Shown here piece by piece: positions 1 through 10,639 of a DNA stretch of 64,000 nt; the first letter of the stretch is position 1, and the number at the start of each line of letters is the position of its first letter. The position numbers were made by a program, and so were the translations under genes. This DNA is from Prorocentrum cordatum (Eukaryota; Sar; Dinophyceae; Prorocentrales; Prorocentraceae): NCBI GenBank assembly GCA_963575745.1, contig CAUYUJ010012780.1, positions 1,173,237-1,237,236 on the forward strand. The letters run 5' to 3'. Under the pieces are notes generated by a model. It worked only from the letters and a program-made list of their open reading frames with translations. It made no database searches and had not been told where the DNA came from.

Positions 1-92
1 CAGGATCGCATGTCTGTTTGACAATGTTTGGTGCACACAAGTTAGAGATAAACAGAACATCGCGCGCGTGTCCGCGAGAGCGCCGTCCTTAC

Positions 93-126
93 ACAAACAA
101 TGGTACATGATCTTGCCCGTGGCGGG
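93..126 (-). CDS. candidate short exon of an unknown gene
   Basis: A 34-base piece bounded on the minus strand by a CAG acceptor at 127-129 and a strong GTAAGG donor at 87-92. It reads PATGKIMYHCL in a phase that continues directly from the 261-878 exon, whose donor leaves phase 0. No domain can be recognised in so short a piece. It may be chance, and the support is only the splice signals and matching phase. Confidence 0.35.
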
Positions 127-260
127 CTGTCAATGGTGGCACACAAACCTATGTTTTACCGACGGCTTGCGCAACTGCTTGCTCTGATCAACATCCCTTA
201 CATAACGCATGCGAGCTGTTATCGAGCCGCGCAAAAACAATCGCAGATAAGAACACATAC

Positions 261-878
261 TAAAATGAGAAATGTGTCCTTCGAAGGAGTCTTCTTCTGG
301 CCCGCTGGGGCCGTCTTCTTCTGGCTGGAAGGCGTCAGCTTGGCTCTCTTCTTGCCAGAAGGCGTCGGCTTGGCCTTCTTGGGCGTCGTCTTGGCCGAGG
401 GGCTGGGCAGTTTGCGCTTCTTCATGACAGAGGGGGTGGACGCCTTGTCAGGGCTCTTCGTGCTGTTGTTCTTTGCTGCTTTCTTCTGCCCGCCGAGAGC
501 GGCGGGAACTGGGTCAGGTTTCAGAGCAGCCAAAAACAAGTCGTGATCCTTCTCATTCATGGTCGTCGAAAATGGTTGTTCGATGCATTCCGAAGACTTG
601 AACTGGAACATAAACGGGCTCTGCTGCTCAGGCGAGGGCCGCCGCGCGGCCTTCGGCGGCGGCGAGCGCGCGCCGAGGTCAGTTCCCAAAATTGTAGCGA
701 AAATGCCGAACCCGTCGCTCGAAGAAGCAGCGCAGCTACTGGCTGTGTTGGGGCTGTCCTCCAAAGCCAAGAGGGATCGAGGAGTCTCGTCCCGCGTGCC
801 GAGCGGTGCCGCGGGCTGCTTATCCACTGTCATATGGTTGAACACCTTTTGAATCTGCTCCATCTCTGCCGCGGTTGC
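261..878 (-). CDS. exon with a Lys/Pro/Ser-rich basic tail, unknown protein
   Basis: This open segment of 206 codons has a pyrimidine-rich acceptor ending TTCAG just upstream (879-888) and a GTATGT donor at 255-260. The first third (AEMEQIQKVFNHM) looks helical. The last third is strongly basic, with repeated PSPSAK, TPKK, TPSGKK and TPSSQKK motifs resembling the SPKK-type tails of histone H1-like DNA-binding proteins. The reading frame is open beyond the donor for about 13 codons, but that part is hydrophobic and unlike the rest, which supports splicing. No ATG is needed if it is an internal exon. It is probably part of the same minus-strand gene as the pieces up to 2236. Function unknown. 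Confidence 0.5.
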
Positions 879-1151
879 CTGAAGAATCAAGCGCGGCAGA
901 GAGATGCGCCAGAATTGGAAGAAATTTTGTCACGCAATGCACATGTAGCGTCAAATGTGAAAACTACATGCTTCACCATGTTGCATCAAAGTCTTTCAAG
1001 ATGCTGGCGCGACCGAAAGCAACCCGACGGACGCGCGCAAATGACGATCACGCTGCGCGTGCTGACAGAACAAAAGAAACGTCATTATGATCTCATCGCT
1101 TCGAGACGACAGCGCCATTTTTCGTTCAAAGTAAGGTGCATAAAATGGTAC

Positions 1152-1219
1152 CCTTGTACGTCAAAGCGTTTAGCTTTGCCTCGTGCTGCAGGGCGTCTCT
1201 GTACTTGGAAGCAGCCATC
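1152..1219 (-). CDS. candidate internal exon, unknown gene
   Basis: It reads MAASKYRDALQHEAKLNAL and ends TYKG before a GTACCA donor. A CTCAAG acceptor lies just upstream. The peptide is helical and protein-like while the other two frames are not. Its end phase does not join neatly to the 261-878 exon, so another small exon or a different border is likely between them. Function unknown. Confidence 0.4.
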
Positions 1220-1318
1220 CTTGAGGCATTTGGCGCAATGCCCCAGCTCCCCTCCCTGTCCGCACTTCCCCTCCCCCCATGCTGCGCCGTGCATCCCTTC
1301 GCCCGTCGCGTTTCTGCG

Positions 1319-1411
1319 TCATGGCCCCTTGCGGACCCGACGCGTCCTGATGTACCACGCAGTGTCGTGGCAGAAGTGCTCCAGAGGAAGGTCACACATG
1401 TGGACGGAAGA
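1319..1411 (-). CDS. candidate internal exon, unknown gene
   Basis: After a CCTCCGCAG acceptor (1412-1420) the minus strand reads SSVHMCDLPLEHFCHDTAWY followed by IRTRR. It stops at 1319-1321. A GT inside CGTCGGGTCC near 1335 is a possible donor. The Cys/His spacing is suggestive, but there is too little to call a zinc site. Tentatively part of the 261-2236 gene. Confidence 0.35.
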   Translation of the reverse strand, partial: SSVHMCDLPLEHFCHDTAWYIRTRRVRKGP

Positions 1412-1551
1412 CTGCGGAGGGGAATCGCAAGGAAACATGCGCAACACGCACATGCGCATATAAAATCATATTGCAATTGCGAAATCATGTCAAAAAACAT
1501 TTGAATAATGATGCGTTGTAAGCATGTCAACTATATGAATACTTCGTTGCG

Positions 1552-1738
1552 TCAATCGAACAATAAAGAATAATGACAAAGCGCCTGCTGGTGCGTCTTG
1601 TATATGGCTGCGCGTAACTTCACCTCGTGTACAACCATGTTCGGTGACGTCTTGGCGATGTCCGTGAACAGACCTGAAAAGTTGGCCATAATCGCGGGAT
1701 CCGGGATGCTGTTCTCCGCCACGTGCTTGCGGATCGGG
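1552..1738 (-). CDS. candidate internal exon, unknown gene
   Basis: A CTTGCAG acceptor precedes 1738. The frame then reads SPIRKHVAENSIPDPAIMAN and continues FSGLFTDIAKTSPNMVVHE, VKLRAAIYKTHQ. This is clearly protein-like, with a helical pattern. The frame runs to a TGA at 1552-1554, but the exon probably ends nearer 1590, where a GC donor is possible. Function unknown. Confidence 0.5.
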
Positions 1739-1966
1739 CTGCAAGGCGTGCGATTTCACAATGGAACGACATTGGACATAAATGTGGCACGTTCAAGCAT
1801 ACAAGCATGCATGGCTGTTGCTTGCAACGGTTGCGCGTGACACGACAAAACGCACTTCTAATGCAACGCAAATCACATGACAGGCGATGGCAGCATTTGC
1901 GATTTGGCCCAACATGGTAACACTCATGACAAAGCAGAGCTGGCGCGGGAAATGCAAAAGAAACAT

Positions 1967-2236
1967 TCAATGCGAAACAAAATGCCCGATGATCCGCCAC
2001 AGGTCGCGGGTGCCCTCGCTCTTGTACAAGCTGTCCAACACGCCGACCAAAGAATTGATACTCATATCCGAATCTGCCTTCGACCTCACACGCCTGCGCG
2101 TCAGGCGGCCCAACATCGCGTCCGAAACGCGCGCCTCCTCTGCAACTTTGGGCTTGGTCCAAAACTGCTTCAACGGAACACATGCGTCGATGAAACAGGC
2201 AACAACACGCGGGCACCACAGAGACGCGAACGCCAA
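1967..2236 (-). CDS. exon of an unknown gene (ATG-containing open segment)
   Basis: An 89-codon open segment with protein-like sequence. The best part is QFWTKPKVAEEARVSDAMLG followed by RLTRRRVRSKADSDMSINSL and VGVLDSLYKSEGTRDLWRI. A possible CAG acceptor lies just before QFW (about 2168), so the exon may be shorter than the open frame and the ATG at 2234-2236 may not be the start. It is the most upstream of the minus-strand pieces in this cluster. I do not recognise the family. Confidence 0.45.
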   Translation of the reverse strand: MAFASLWCPRVVACFIDACVPLKQFWTKPKVAEEARVSDAMLGRLTRRRVRSKADSDMSINSLVGVLDSLYKSEGTRDLWRIIGHFVSH

Positions 2237-2351
2237 CGCATCTTACGCAAATCAACGTTGCCATAATTGAAATGAACGACAAACAGTAGCAACATTAGCA
2301 CAATGAAGACAAGCCGTGACATCGGTTCGATCCGCCGTCAAAGCGGAATAC

Positions 2352-2505
2352 GGAAACTAATGTTGGACACTAATTCTGGAAACTATAATTTGAAGTAGTT
2401 GTCAGTAGTTTCAAATTAATTCTACAACAATAAAAAAATAATTTAAATAAATTATAATAAGGAGCTGCTAATTTTTATAACAACTTAGTTTTTAAAGTTA
2501 ATGAG
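2352..2505. other. AT-rich island with an inverted repeat
   Basis: About 150 bases that are far richer in A and T than the rest of the window. It includes an inverted repeat with 9-base arms, TAATTTGAA at 2386-2394 and TTCAAATTA at 2410-2418, and a repeated GGAAACTA. It separates the unknown gene to the left from repeats to the right. The function cannot be told; it could be an unstructured spacer or an element end. Confidence 0.5.
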
Positions 2506-3379
2506 TCTTAAGGGTAGCTCATGCAGCCCTTTTCCGTGCGTGCGGGGCTTTATGGCACAACTGCAAAGCCCCACTTTTTGGGTGCACCGGCCAATCCTGC
2601 ACAGACGGAGCCAACACGCACACTTGGACACCCCCCACGGCCAAGACCTCACAACATCGACAAAAATGCATCGAAGTCGGAACTCCCAGGGAGTCTCCGA
2701 GGCCGTTGTGGGCCCCTCTGGGAGCCGCCTCTGGAAGGGGAAGGACACGAGCCCAGGGCGAGCTCCACGCGAACCCCAAGGGGGCCCCACGGAAGCCCCG
2801 CGCGAGATCCACGCGAGCCCACGCGCGAGCGCCACCGGAGCCCCACCCCATTGGGAACCGCGCGCTTGCCGCTGGGCACCGTTGGGCACTGGCGCGCGGC
2901 GACGGACTGCCGACAGGCATTGGAATGAGGCTGGCCCGGCGGCGGCAGCGGCGGCCGCTATGCCGCCCAGGAAACGAGCAGGAGCCCCGCCAACAGGACC
3001 ACAGAACTGCCCCCCGCATTGAGCGCGGCCCCAGGAAGCCGTTTTCGGAACCAGGGACCACCAAAAAAACCAAGCGGCAAAAGAATCAAAACCCCCTGCT
3101 GCCTCCCATCCAGGCCGTGAGACAGATTGCTCTCCGCGCAGGCGGTCGCCTCAGCGCGCCCCTGACGCCTGTCTGGCACGGTCTCCGCAGAGAGCCGACG
3201 CCCACGTCTGTCGCGCCCAGCGAGGCTGGGTCTCTCTTCGGCGCCGGGCGCCGAGGGCGGAGCCAGGTGGAACCGGCGCCCGACTCTCCGTGTGATTTTC
3301 GATGTGGATTCCGATGTGGATTTCATGTGGATTTGGGGAGGCCGTGAAGTGTGTGAGGGGTGCCAGAAAATCGGGCCCA
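2506..3379. other. GC-rich stretch, no supported gene
   Basis: Open frames exist on both strands but their proteins are Arg/Pro/Gly-rich and disagree with each other. None has a codon pattern or splice context that stands out. Runs such as CCCCAAGGGGGCCCC recall the palindromic repeats at 57-61 kb, but no full copy was found. Confidence 0.5.
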
Positions 3380-3535
3380 GATTTCCACTTCGAATCCACC
3401 TCGAAATCCACTTTCGAAATCGAGCCCGAAATCACCGTCGAAATCCACGTAGGAATCCACTTTCGATATCCACGTCGAAATCCACCTCGAAATCCACTTC
3501 GAAATCCACCTCGAAATTCACGTATCCTCGAGGCA
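3380..3535. repeat. 12-bp degenerate tandem repeat
   Basis: The motif CTCGAAATCCAC and close variants recur about a dozen times. The repeats keep frame on the plus strand and give Lys/Ser/Thr-rich peptides, but there is no sign of a real gene. Confidence 0.7.
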
Positions 3536-3627
3536 CCCAGGATGGCAATATTCTGTGAGCGGACAACAGAGGGAATAATGGCATGCATGGATTTTTGTGT
3601 ACAGTTGCCTGGCAGGCGCGCCGGGCA

Positions 3628-4290
3628 TCACGGGCGGGCAGGGCGAAGGTCTCGCAACGAAACTGCCCGCGACCTCGCCCGGACCGGCGGCAGGCGCTCA
3701 ATCAAGGCCACCAGTGCGGGAGGTGGCCCCCAAGCACGCAACTCTGCCGCCGAGAAGATGTAGTCGTGCAGTGGCTGTGCTTTCCAGATATTGTAGTAAA
3801 ACTGAGATTTGCGCACCCATGCCTGAGCCAAGGTGAGGGCGCCTTCTTCTCCGTATAGTGTCACATTAAACCGCTGGGCCGCCTGGAAGCCGTAAGATAC
3901 AGCAAACTTGCTCGCCTGGCTCTGACGCCTGGTCACTGTCCCTTGATACGCATCGTGGCTGACGCCACGATGCACCATCGTCCAGAGGCCTCCCAAAACA
4001 TTCACGTGGAAGTCCTCGTCCACCTCCACCGTGTCCACGATGAGCTCTCGCTTCGCTGAGAGCAGCGAAGAGTTCATCCAAATCCTCGTCGCTGAGGGCC
4101 CCCACGCCGAAGTCGTCGTGGTCGTCTGCGCCTTCAGGCCGTGCAGACGCCGAGCTGGGCTCCGAGCGAGCCTGGGGGGTGGTCCGCCGCCGACCTGCGC
4201 CGGCGGACGTGTGGTTGGGGTGCGTCTCCACTGCGCAGCAAGGAGCAGACCCCGAAAGGGCGCACCGAGGCACTGAACCGCGGAGCTGGT
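3628..4290 (-). pseudogene. frameshifted transposon-type ORF with an AP2-like segment
   Basis: The minus strand first reads an acidic segment (GADDHDDFGVGALSDEDLDE LFAALSE). Near 4047-4062 the sense moves to another frame (AKRELIVDTVEVDEDFHVNV). The following part has a VLGGLWTMVHRGV block and then AAQRFNVTLYGEEGALTLAQ AWVRKSQFYYNIW. This resembles the aromatic/Gly pattern of AP2/ERF-type DNA-binding folds and matches, from memory, a family common in dinoflagellate transposon-like proteins. The one-base frame change means it is broken or mis-sequenced. The upstream end runs into the TAGCA array, so a natural start was not found. The ORF at 4840-7852 is its neighbour on the same strand and may belong to the same element. 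Confidence 0.5.
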
Positions 4291-4447
4291 TGCTCGCAGT
4301 ATCCCTGACGCAGCCGCAACTGGCCACCTGACCTCCAAGGGCTTCATCCCCCCGACATCGGATGCCCAAAACGATGTGCCTGGAAGCCCCTCCGGGCACG
4401 AGAATATTCGGTGCGCCCCGAGGCCCCGGCACGCCGCCCACTGCACT

Positions 4448-4690
4448 GTATAGCATAGCATAGCATAGCATAGCATCGCATAGCATAGCATAGCATGAGC
4501 ATAGCATGAGCATTGCACAGCATAGCATAGCATACCAGAGCGCAACTTAGCCCAGCAAAGCGTAGCTTAGCATAGCACAGCGCAGCATGACACAGCATAG
4601 CTTAGCAAATCATAGCATAGCATAGCATGACATAGCGCAGCACAGCATAGCATAGCACAGCATAGCGCAGCATATCATAGCATACCGAAG
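4448..4690. repeat. (TAGCA)n pentanucleotide array
   Basis: About 240 bases of AGCAT/TAGCA units, nearly perfect at 4448-4500 and increasingly interrupted afterwards. On the minus strand it gives the meaningless repeating peptide MLCYA. It is a microsatellite between two transposon-like ORFs. Confidence 0.9.
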
Positions 4691-4714
4691 GCCCGGCACG
4701 CCTTCCCCCGTTCC

Positions 4715-4826
4715 CCTCCTCCCCCCCCTCCTCCTCCTCCTCCTCGTCCTCCTCCTCCTCCTCCTCCACCTCCTCCTCCTCCTCGTCGCCATTGCCCTGC
4801 CCCCCCCGCCCCCCCCCCTTCCTAGG
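4715..4826. repeat. CTC/CCT-rich pyrimidine tract
   Basis: A polypyrimidine tract made mainly of CTC triplets with a few CGT interruptions. On the minus strand it is (GAG)n. A strand-asymmetric tract like this can form triplex DNA. Not coding. Confidence 0.85.
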
Positions 4827-4839
4827 GCCCCACCTCTAT

Positions 4840-7800
4840 TCAAAATAACCAGAAGAAGCCAGCAGAGAGGCGCGCGTGGAACGCAGAGTGCCGCAGGTGG
4901 GCCCCTCGTGGTCCATGGCAGACCAAGGCAAGCCTAGGTAGGGCACTCGGCACTGCGGCGCGGGACCCTCGGGCGCCCCCAGGGAACGGAGCATCGGCGA
5001 CAGGCCAGCTTGCGCGGGCAATTCCCCCAGAGCGCCCCCTGCCGCCCCTTCCCCCGGGAGACGCCCCCAGCCCCAGACTGCGTGGCGCATTCCGGCGGCA
5101 AGCCCGAACCCGCTCCAAGAAGCGTTTCAAGTACGGCTTGACCTTGCTCAGGTCCTCGTGCCACGCCTCGCTCGCCTCCTTTTTTCGGGGCCGCGGGGCG
5201 GGGGGGGAACTGTCCGAGCATGGCGTCGAGAGGTTGCCAGCCCGATCTGGCGCCGACCTTGGCGCCCCCCAGGTGGCGGGCGCCCGTGAGCACGGCGACG
5301 TCGGAGGCAGGCACGTCGGGGAGGTCGTCCGCGCTTAGGAACTGGGCGAAGTCGGTGGTGAACTCGATCGGCCACTGCCCAGAAGCAGCACCCAGCGCCT
5401 CCACGTTGAAGACGCCGACCAAGGCCGGCCGCACAGCGTGGTTGAGACGAGCGAACACGACCGTGGCCGGACTCTGCATGGCGAACAGGAACAACAAGTA
5501 CAGCTCGTCGGTGCCGACAGTGACCTTGAATACTGTCTTCCGGAAGGACGCGCGCCCCTGGGCGACCCGAGAAGCCCAGGATGGGGGCGCAGGGCGGCTG
5601 CTCTCTGGCAGCGGCGCCACGGGCATCTCCCCCAAGGCCTGGAAGAAGGCAGCGCCGGGCATGCTTGTCTCTTGCACCGCGGCCCTCCGAGCGAGCACGT
5701 CGACGTCGCGAAGCTGCCGCTGGTCCCCGAACGCGCCCTCAAGTCTGGCGGCCTGCTCTGTGGACAACTTCGCAGAGACCAGGGTCAAGGGCGGCCCTTC
5801 GGCTTTGAGCGCCTCCATGGCCTTCTCATGGCGCTCGGTGAGCTCTGCAAGACGACGCTGGCTCTCCTCGATGCTGTTGGAAGTGGCGCGGATTGCCTCC
5901 GCCTGCGCCCGCACTACGACAGCGTCGTACTCGCGGCGGCGCTCGGCACTGAGGTTCTGAAACATAGCGGCCCCTTTGGCCAGGAGATCCTGCTGCATGT
6001 TGGGGCAATGGCGTTTGATATTGCCCTGCGCGCGCCACTGCGTGCATAGCTCGATCAAGTCCTCGATGCACAGCGATCGCGCGCTGAGCCTCCGAGGGCG
6101 CTTTGCTCGAAGCCGTTCTAACGTGGCCCTCTCCTTGTCGAACGCTTTCTCGTCTGCGGTCGGGCTCGGCATCAACGCGTTCACGAGGGAGCAAAAAGCC
6201 CTGGCGCGCACGGTCTCCAGATCGTATTCGGGGTGGAACCGAGCATGCACCGCTGCGTGGGCGTGCATCTGCTCAACGATGCGAGTCGAAAAGCTAGTCT
6301 CCTTCAGCAACTCCAGAGCGGACCAGATGCGCGGCAAGGGTGCCAACCTCTTCCGGCCGAGCCTCCAGATTCTGGCCGCCACGTCCTCGTCGGGCTCATC
6401 ACCCTGCAGCAGCTCACCCACATTGGCCCTGACGTCACCCATGGCCAAGCAGAGCGGATGCTCGTTCAACTTACGTAAAGATCTGAACCATATGAACGCT
6501 CGCAACACGTGAGCAGCCCCCAAGACGTCGCACCGCAGATCGAACCCGCTCATGCCAGGGCACGCCACAGCCAAGAGATCGTAAACCTCCGAGCTCATGG
6601 AACAAAGGTACTCAAACTCATCATCCATTGCCTCGGTCACAGCGTCGATCTGCTTCATCAACCTGTCGTCCCTCAGTAAGAGCTGGAATATCTCATCCGG
6701 CAGCCACGTTGTCAGGGACGCGACGAGGATGAATCGGCGGTGAACGCTCGGCAAAATGCGACGAAAACCTCCGATGTAGTAAGTGGATGCGTGTGGCATG
6801 TCGATAATGCGCTGGCACACCAGGTCGAGACCGGAGAGGAAACCGCAAGTGATCGGTCTGCAGGCGCGGCCTACTGTGAGCCACCTGCTTTCGCTGAACT
6901 GAACAAACTTCCAGAGGCCCAGCAAAGCTGCGCTCAACTCTTCGAGAGAACCCCCACGCTGGGAAGACGAATCTGAAACAACTAGCTTTTCGCCTGCGCG
7001 GAATGTCCGGTGAGACACCAAGAACTCTAATATGCTGTCGTGAACTCCCAGACTCATCCACACCTGCCGCAACACGCCCTGGCACGGGAGATGGGCACCT
7101 GGTTTGAATTCAACGACTCCCCCCAAACATCGCGCAACCGAACCCAATATGAGGTCGTACCCGTTCCGCAAAGATTCGATGCCGATGCGAACATCACGCA
7201 GCAACTCTGGCTCAGCTGACCAATGGCACAGGGCCCATTTTTGTGCGTTTTGTACGTCATGCAAAACACAAGGCAACGTGATGGGCCATTCTGCGAGGTA
7301 CAGCAGCTCTTGCTGGGAGGCGTCTTGGACGAGAAGATGCTGTCGGAGAAGGTATTGCCGAAACAGCCGGTCCAACGCGGTATACAAAGCACGGTCGAAC
7401 ACCCTCACTTCCAGCGCAATGCCCTTGTGGCCTTGGGAACGCAATGGTTTCCAGGCTTGCAGAGAACGCGCAAATATCGCAACTGCCGACTTGCCGCAAG
7501 TCAGCGGCATCGGATCGGCATTTTTTACCGCCGTCTCTAGTTGGCCGCCGTGCCGTTTCCTACAGAAGCTTCCCTGCACAAGGAGTTCAGATCCTTTGTG
7601 CCCGCTGCGGCGAAATTTCTCGCCCTGCAACGCCAGTCGAGCATGCGCTTTGGTGCGGATGGGCGCGCCGTCGTTGCAATAAAATTGCAGTATAGTCGCA
7701 TCTACATCGCGAGTGATAAACGAAGCGTGCAGGGATGCAAGAAAAGACTTCGCCACCTCCGTGAGGCGGCGGCATGATCGGAACACATGTGCCGCCAAAG

Positions 7801-7852
7801 TCTGGCTTGATGCGGCGCCACAGCTGAGCACGCCCTGCGCGTCGGAAACCAC
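4840..7852 (-). CDS. large transposon-type ORF, transposase-like, one frameshift
   Basis: An almost uninterrupted reading frame of about 880 codons, then a frame change. Recognisable blocks are SESRWLTVG near residue 320, a helical middle region, EQMHAHAAVHARFHPEY near residue 522, and a C-terminal charged coiled-coil part. From memory, the SRWxTVG ... EQxHxxxAxxxxxHxEY pattern is a repeated dinoflagellate family with a transposase-like layout; the catalytic triad is not proven here. At the C8 run on the minus strand (about 5202-5209) the sense moves to another frame, which then reads KKEASEAWHEDLSKVKPYLK and RFLERVRACRRNAPRSLG, so one base is missing or extra there. No ATG occurs near the 5' end. 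The frame opens just after the candidate spliced-leader relic at 7862-7883. Confidence 0.65.
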
Positions 7853-7861
7853 GGCGAAAAT

Positions 7862-7883
7862 GTCGAGCCCAAACGGCTACGGA
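7862..7883 (-). other. candidate relic of the dinoflagellate spliced leader
   Basis: On the minus strand this reads TCCGTAGCCGTTTGGGCTCG plus AC. It matches the known 22-base dinoflagellate spliced leader at 18 of 22 positions. It lies immediately 5' of the 4840-7852 ORF in the same orientation. Such relics mark trans-spliced mRNAs that were copied back into the genome. A chance match is unlikely but not excluded, because the same bases could also be part of the coding frame (FGLDIFAVVSDAQG). Confidence 0.45.
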
Positions 7884-8039
7884 GCGAGCCGCGCAATGTG
7901 ACACATGCAGACTCAACGTCCCCAATCAGCGGATTCTAGTGTAAGTATTGCGGGCACCTGTGGGAGGGCCGGCGGCTGCGCCAACCGCTCGAGTTCGACA
8001 TGCATTTCCGCAGAGCGGTAACGAGACCCCGATTTGTCA

Positions 8040-8625
8040 TTCCAGTTCCCCCCCGCCCCCCGACGACAACTCGCCCCCTTCCTCCTCCGCGTCCTCCTCG
8101 CTTTTGGCTTCGTCGTCCTCCCCCTATTCATCCTTGTATTCCCCGTCCCGCCTTCCCTTTTCCTCTTCCTCATCCCCCTCCCCCGAGTCTTCCCCATGCC
8201 TCCTCCTCCTCCTGTTCTTCCTGGCGCTCCCCCCCCTGCCCCCCCCTTCGCCCCGCCCCCCTTTCCACCCCCGATCCACCACCTCCTCCCTCATCCCACC
8301 CATGTCCGTGATCCTGCCCCTCCTCGTCCCCCTCGCCCTCATCTCCCATCTCCTCGCCCTTTGCCCGTAGTCCTCCGCCATCTGTTCACTATGCTGCTAT
8401 TGTTATTGATCCTGCCACACCTCCTCCTCCTCCTCCTCCTCCTCCTCCTCCTCCTCCTCCTCCTCCCCCTCCTCTTTTTCCTCCTCCTCCTCCTCGTCCT
8501 CCTCCTCCTCGTCCTCGTCCTGGCCCTCGCCCCCCCCCTCCTCCTCCTCCCCTCCTCGTCCCCCTCCCCCCCTCCCCCTCCCCCTCGTCCTCCCCCCCCC
8601 CCCCCCCCTCCGCTGAGTGCGCCGA
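8040..8625. repeat. long pyrimidine-rich CTC/CCC microsatellite
   Basis: Nearly 600 bases dominated by C and T on the plus strand. It includes a pure (CTC)n stretch at about 8420-8465 and a C13 run near 8597. All long open frames here are Pro/Leu or Arg/Gly/Glu homopolymers caused by the composition. Confidence 0.85.
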
Positions 8626-10030
8626 ACGGGCGGGGGCATTTTCTGCATAGCCTTCGCTTCGCAGGGCCATCTAAAAACGCGCGGCTCGGCCAGTCAACAA
8701 GCAACCGACCCTGGGGTTCAGCCCAAAACGTCGCCGATTCTGCCTCGGCTCCACCGATCCCGAACCCAAGTGGGGGAGAGGAGGTAGAGGGGCGGGATAT
8801 AAAAGACGGAGGACGGGAGAAACGATCCCTGACTCGATGGAGAAATACTCGGCATTTGGGGGTCCTGGACCAAAAAATTGCCAGGGCCAATCGACAGACT
8901 GCCGAATTGGGCAAGGGACCAATTCAACTTCCAATAATCGTTTTGCCGGCTCGGTCGTTCGAAGTGCCAGCTGGTTTGATGGCTTGCGCTCGCCGGCGTT
9001 CCTACAACGCCGCTGCCCCCTTGATCCACCCCCATAACTCGGAGAAGCATCCTCGAAACCAACGCGTAGATTTGGGCGGTCTGACGTCGGCCAAGGCCGA
9101 CGGCAAGATAACGTAGAATATGACAATCGCCCCCCGCCCATAACATTGGATGCCAACTGCTGCAATGACCTCAGGGCGAGGAAGAATTGAGCACGAAACG
9201 TTCTGACCCACAAATGTTTGAATCTGCATGCCCCGCGTCAGACGAAGAGCCGCCGTCACGACGAACCGACAAATTTACCCTGGAGACGGCAAGTCAACAA
9301 AACTACACTGCCTGGATCACTGCTGATTGCCGCGCCGATCCGCGACTTCTCTGCCTGGAACTAATGCGAACGAAGGAATCCCAAACAAATTGACCCATCG
9401 CCGAGGAAAGCCCGACCAAAAAAACACCCCCCGTCTGCCACCGACAAATCTTGCTCGCTGCTGCTGCGCCCGACCGGTGCCCTGCCAGGGTGCCAGAAGA
9501 GGAGGGGGAAGGCACGTTCCAAGAGAGCGAAGGAAAATAGTCTGTGCTGGAAGCGGGGGGGGGGAGAAGGGGATCGAACCCCGCGGGAAACCCCCGAACA
9601 TGGCGTTACGACAGAACGCGGCGCGGGGGATGGGGGGGAGGATGGGGGGAGAGGGTGAATGGAGGAAAGAGGGAGGAAGATATTCACGAGAATGAGAAGC
9701 AGCAACACAAGGGGAGAAGATGACGCGGCAGGAAAACGGAAGAGGATGAGGGCGAGGAGGACGTTGCTGACGAGGGGGGAGGGCGGAGGGGTGATAGGAT
9801 GATGAAGGAAATGCCAAGGGCGAGGAGGCGTACGTTGACGAGGGGGCAACGCGAGCGGGAGGAGGACGAGGGGAGCGAAGAACTGGGGAGGATAAGGGGG
9901 ATGAGGAGTAACAACAACATCAGCAACAGCTGAACGAGCATAAGAAGCAGGCGAAGAAGGGGGAGAGGGAGGATGTAGGTTTTTTTTACACACTGCGCAC
10001 GCGTTGAAATCACATGGGAAACGCCGGCAA
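8626..10030. other. no supported gene; scattered purine-rich low complexity
   Basis: Open frames of up to 210 codons exist on both strands, but none shows protein-like sequence over a stretch or a convincing splice context. 9620-9960 is G/A-rich on the plus strand. A TATAAAA at about 8798 and a TTCGA-containing hairpin-like stretch at 9560 were considered and not accepted. Confidence 0.5.
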
Positions 10031-10037
10031 CACTAGC

Positions 10038-10169
10038 CGATGCTACGCAGGACCGCTGGGAAGAACGCGCAATCAACATTTCCGTTGCGATTTTCGAACA
10101 CGGTTTCATCGCGCCTCGCCGGCTCTCTGCTTCCGCCGAACAATTTCGAAATCCACCTAGGATTCATTG
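10038..10169 (-). CDS. candidate exon, unknown gene
   Basis: Bounded by a GTCTCAG acceptor (about 10170-10176) and a possible GC donor (GCTAG, 10033-10037). It reads MNPRWISKLFGGSREPARRD followed by ETVFENRNGNVDCAFFPAVL RSI. The sequence is protein-like and differs from the noisy surroundings. No family is recognised. Confidence 0.35.
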
Positions 10170-10444
10170 CTGAGACGTCGTAACGTCGTAACGTGAAACT
10201 GTGACTGCCGGAAGTAAACCAACAAAAGCACCCCTCCCAAGAACGCGAGACCCTCCGCAGGCCAAGACGCACAGAACATCCAAGGGCACCCGCCCCATCA
10301 TGCACAACTATATCCAACGCGCACGAAGAGCACTGGGGTGCCCTCCCCGAACTGACCTCGATATTATACCTCAGTCCGGATGTGTGCATGCATGTAAAAA
10401 CGTACATATATATATGTATATATATACACATTGTGTCATTTGAC

Positions 10445-10522
10445 CAGGTGTTCGTAGCACTGCCCGTCCATGAGGTAGATAGCAATGCTGTTGCGCAGGT
10501 TCTGGATACCCGGATACCGCAT
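10445..10522 (-). CDS. candidate exon, unknown gene
   Basis: It reads MRYPGIQNLRNSIAIYLMDG QCYEHL and ends at a GTCAAATG donor, with an in-frame stop just beyond. The frame may continue upstream of the ATG. It is probably a short exon or a fragment belonging with 10038-10169. Confidence 0.35.
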
Positions 10523-10639
10523 GGCGCGCGGAGCGGCTGCGCGCACTTTTTGACGCGCCCCGAGTGCCACCTCGGGCCGCCATGCTGCTGCTTACCTCTA
10601 CGCCGTGCCAAGCAGTGCCTGGATGCCGCGGTTGGGAGG

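Noticed and set aside
8790-8805. TATAAAA promoter-like motif
   Set aside because: No gene follows it, and dinoflagellate promoters are not known for TATA boxes.
8034-8914. Pro/Leu-rich and Arg/Gly-rich open frames
   Set aside because: Translations of the CTC/CCC microsatellite; no complexity beyond composition.
9545-9605. tRNA-like T-arm (GGGGATCGAACCCC) on the minus strand
   Set aside because: The TTCGA loop is there, but the stem pairs poorly and no matching acceptor 5' strand or D-arm is found at the right distance.
10407-10431. TATATA stretch as a promoter or origin
   Set aside because: Short alternating AT patch next to a candidate donor site; no further support.
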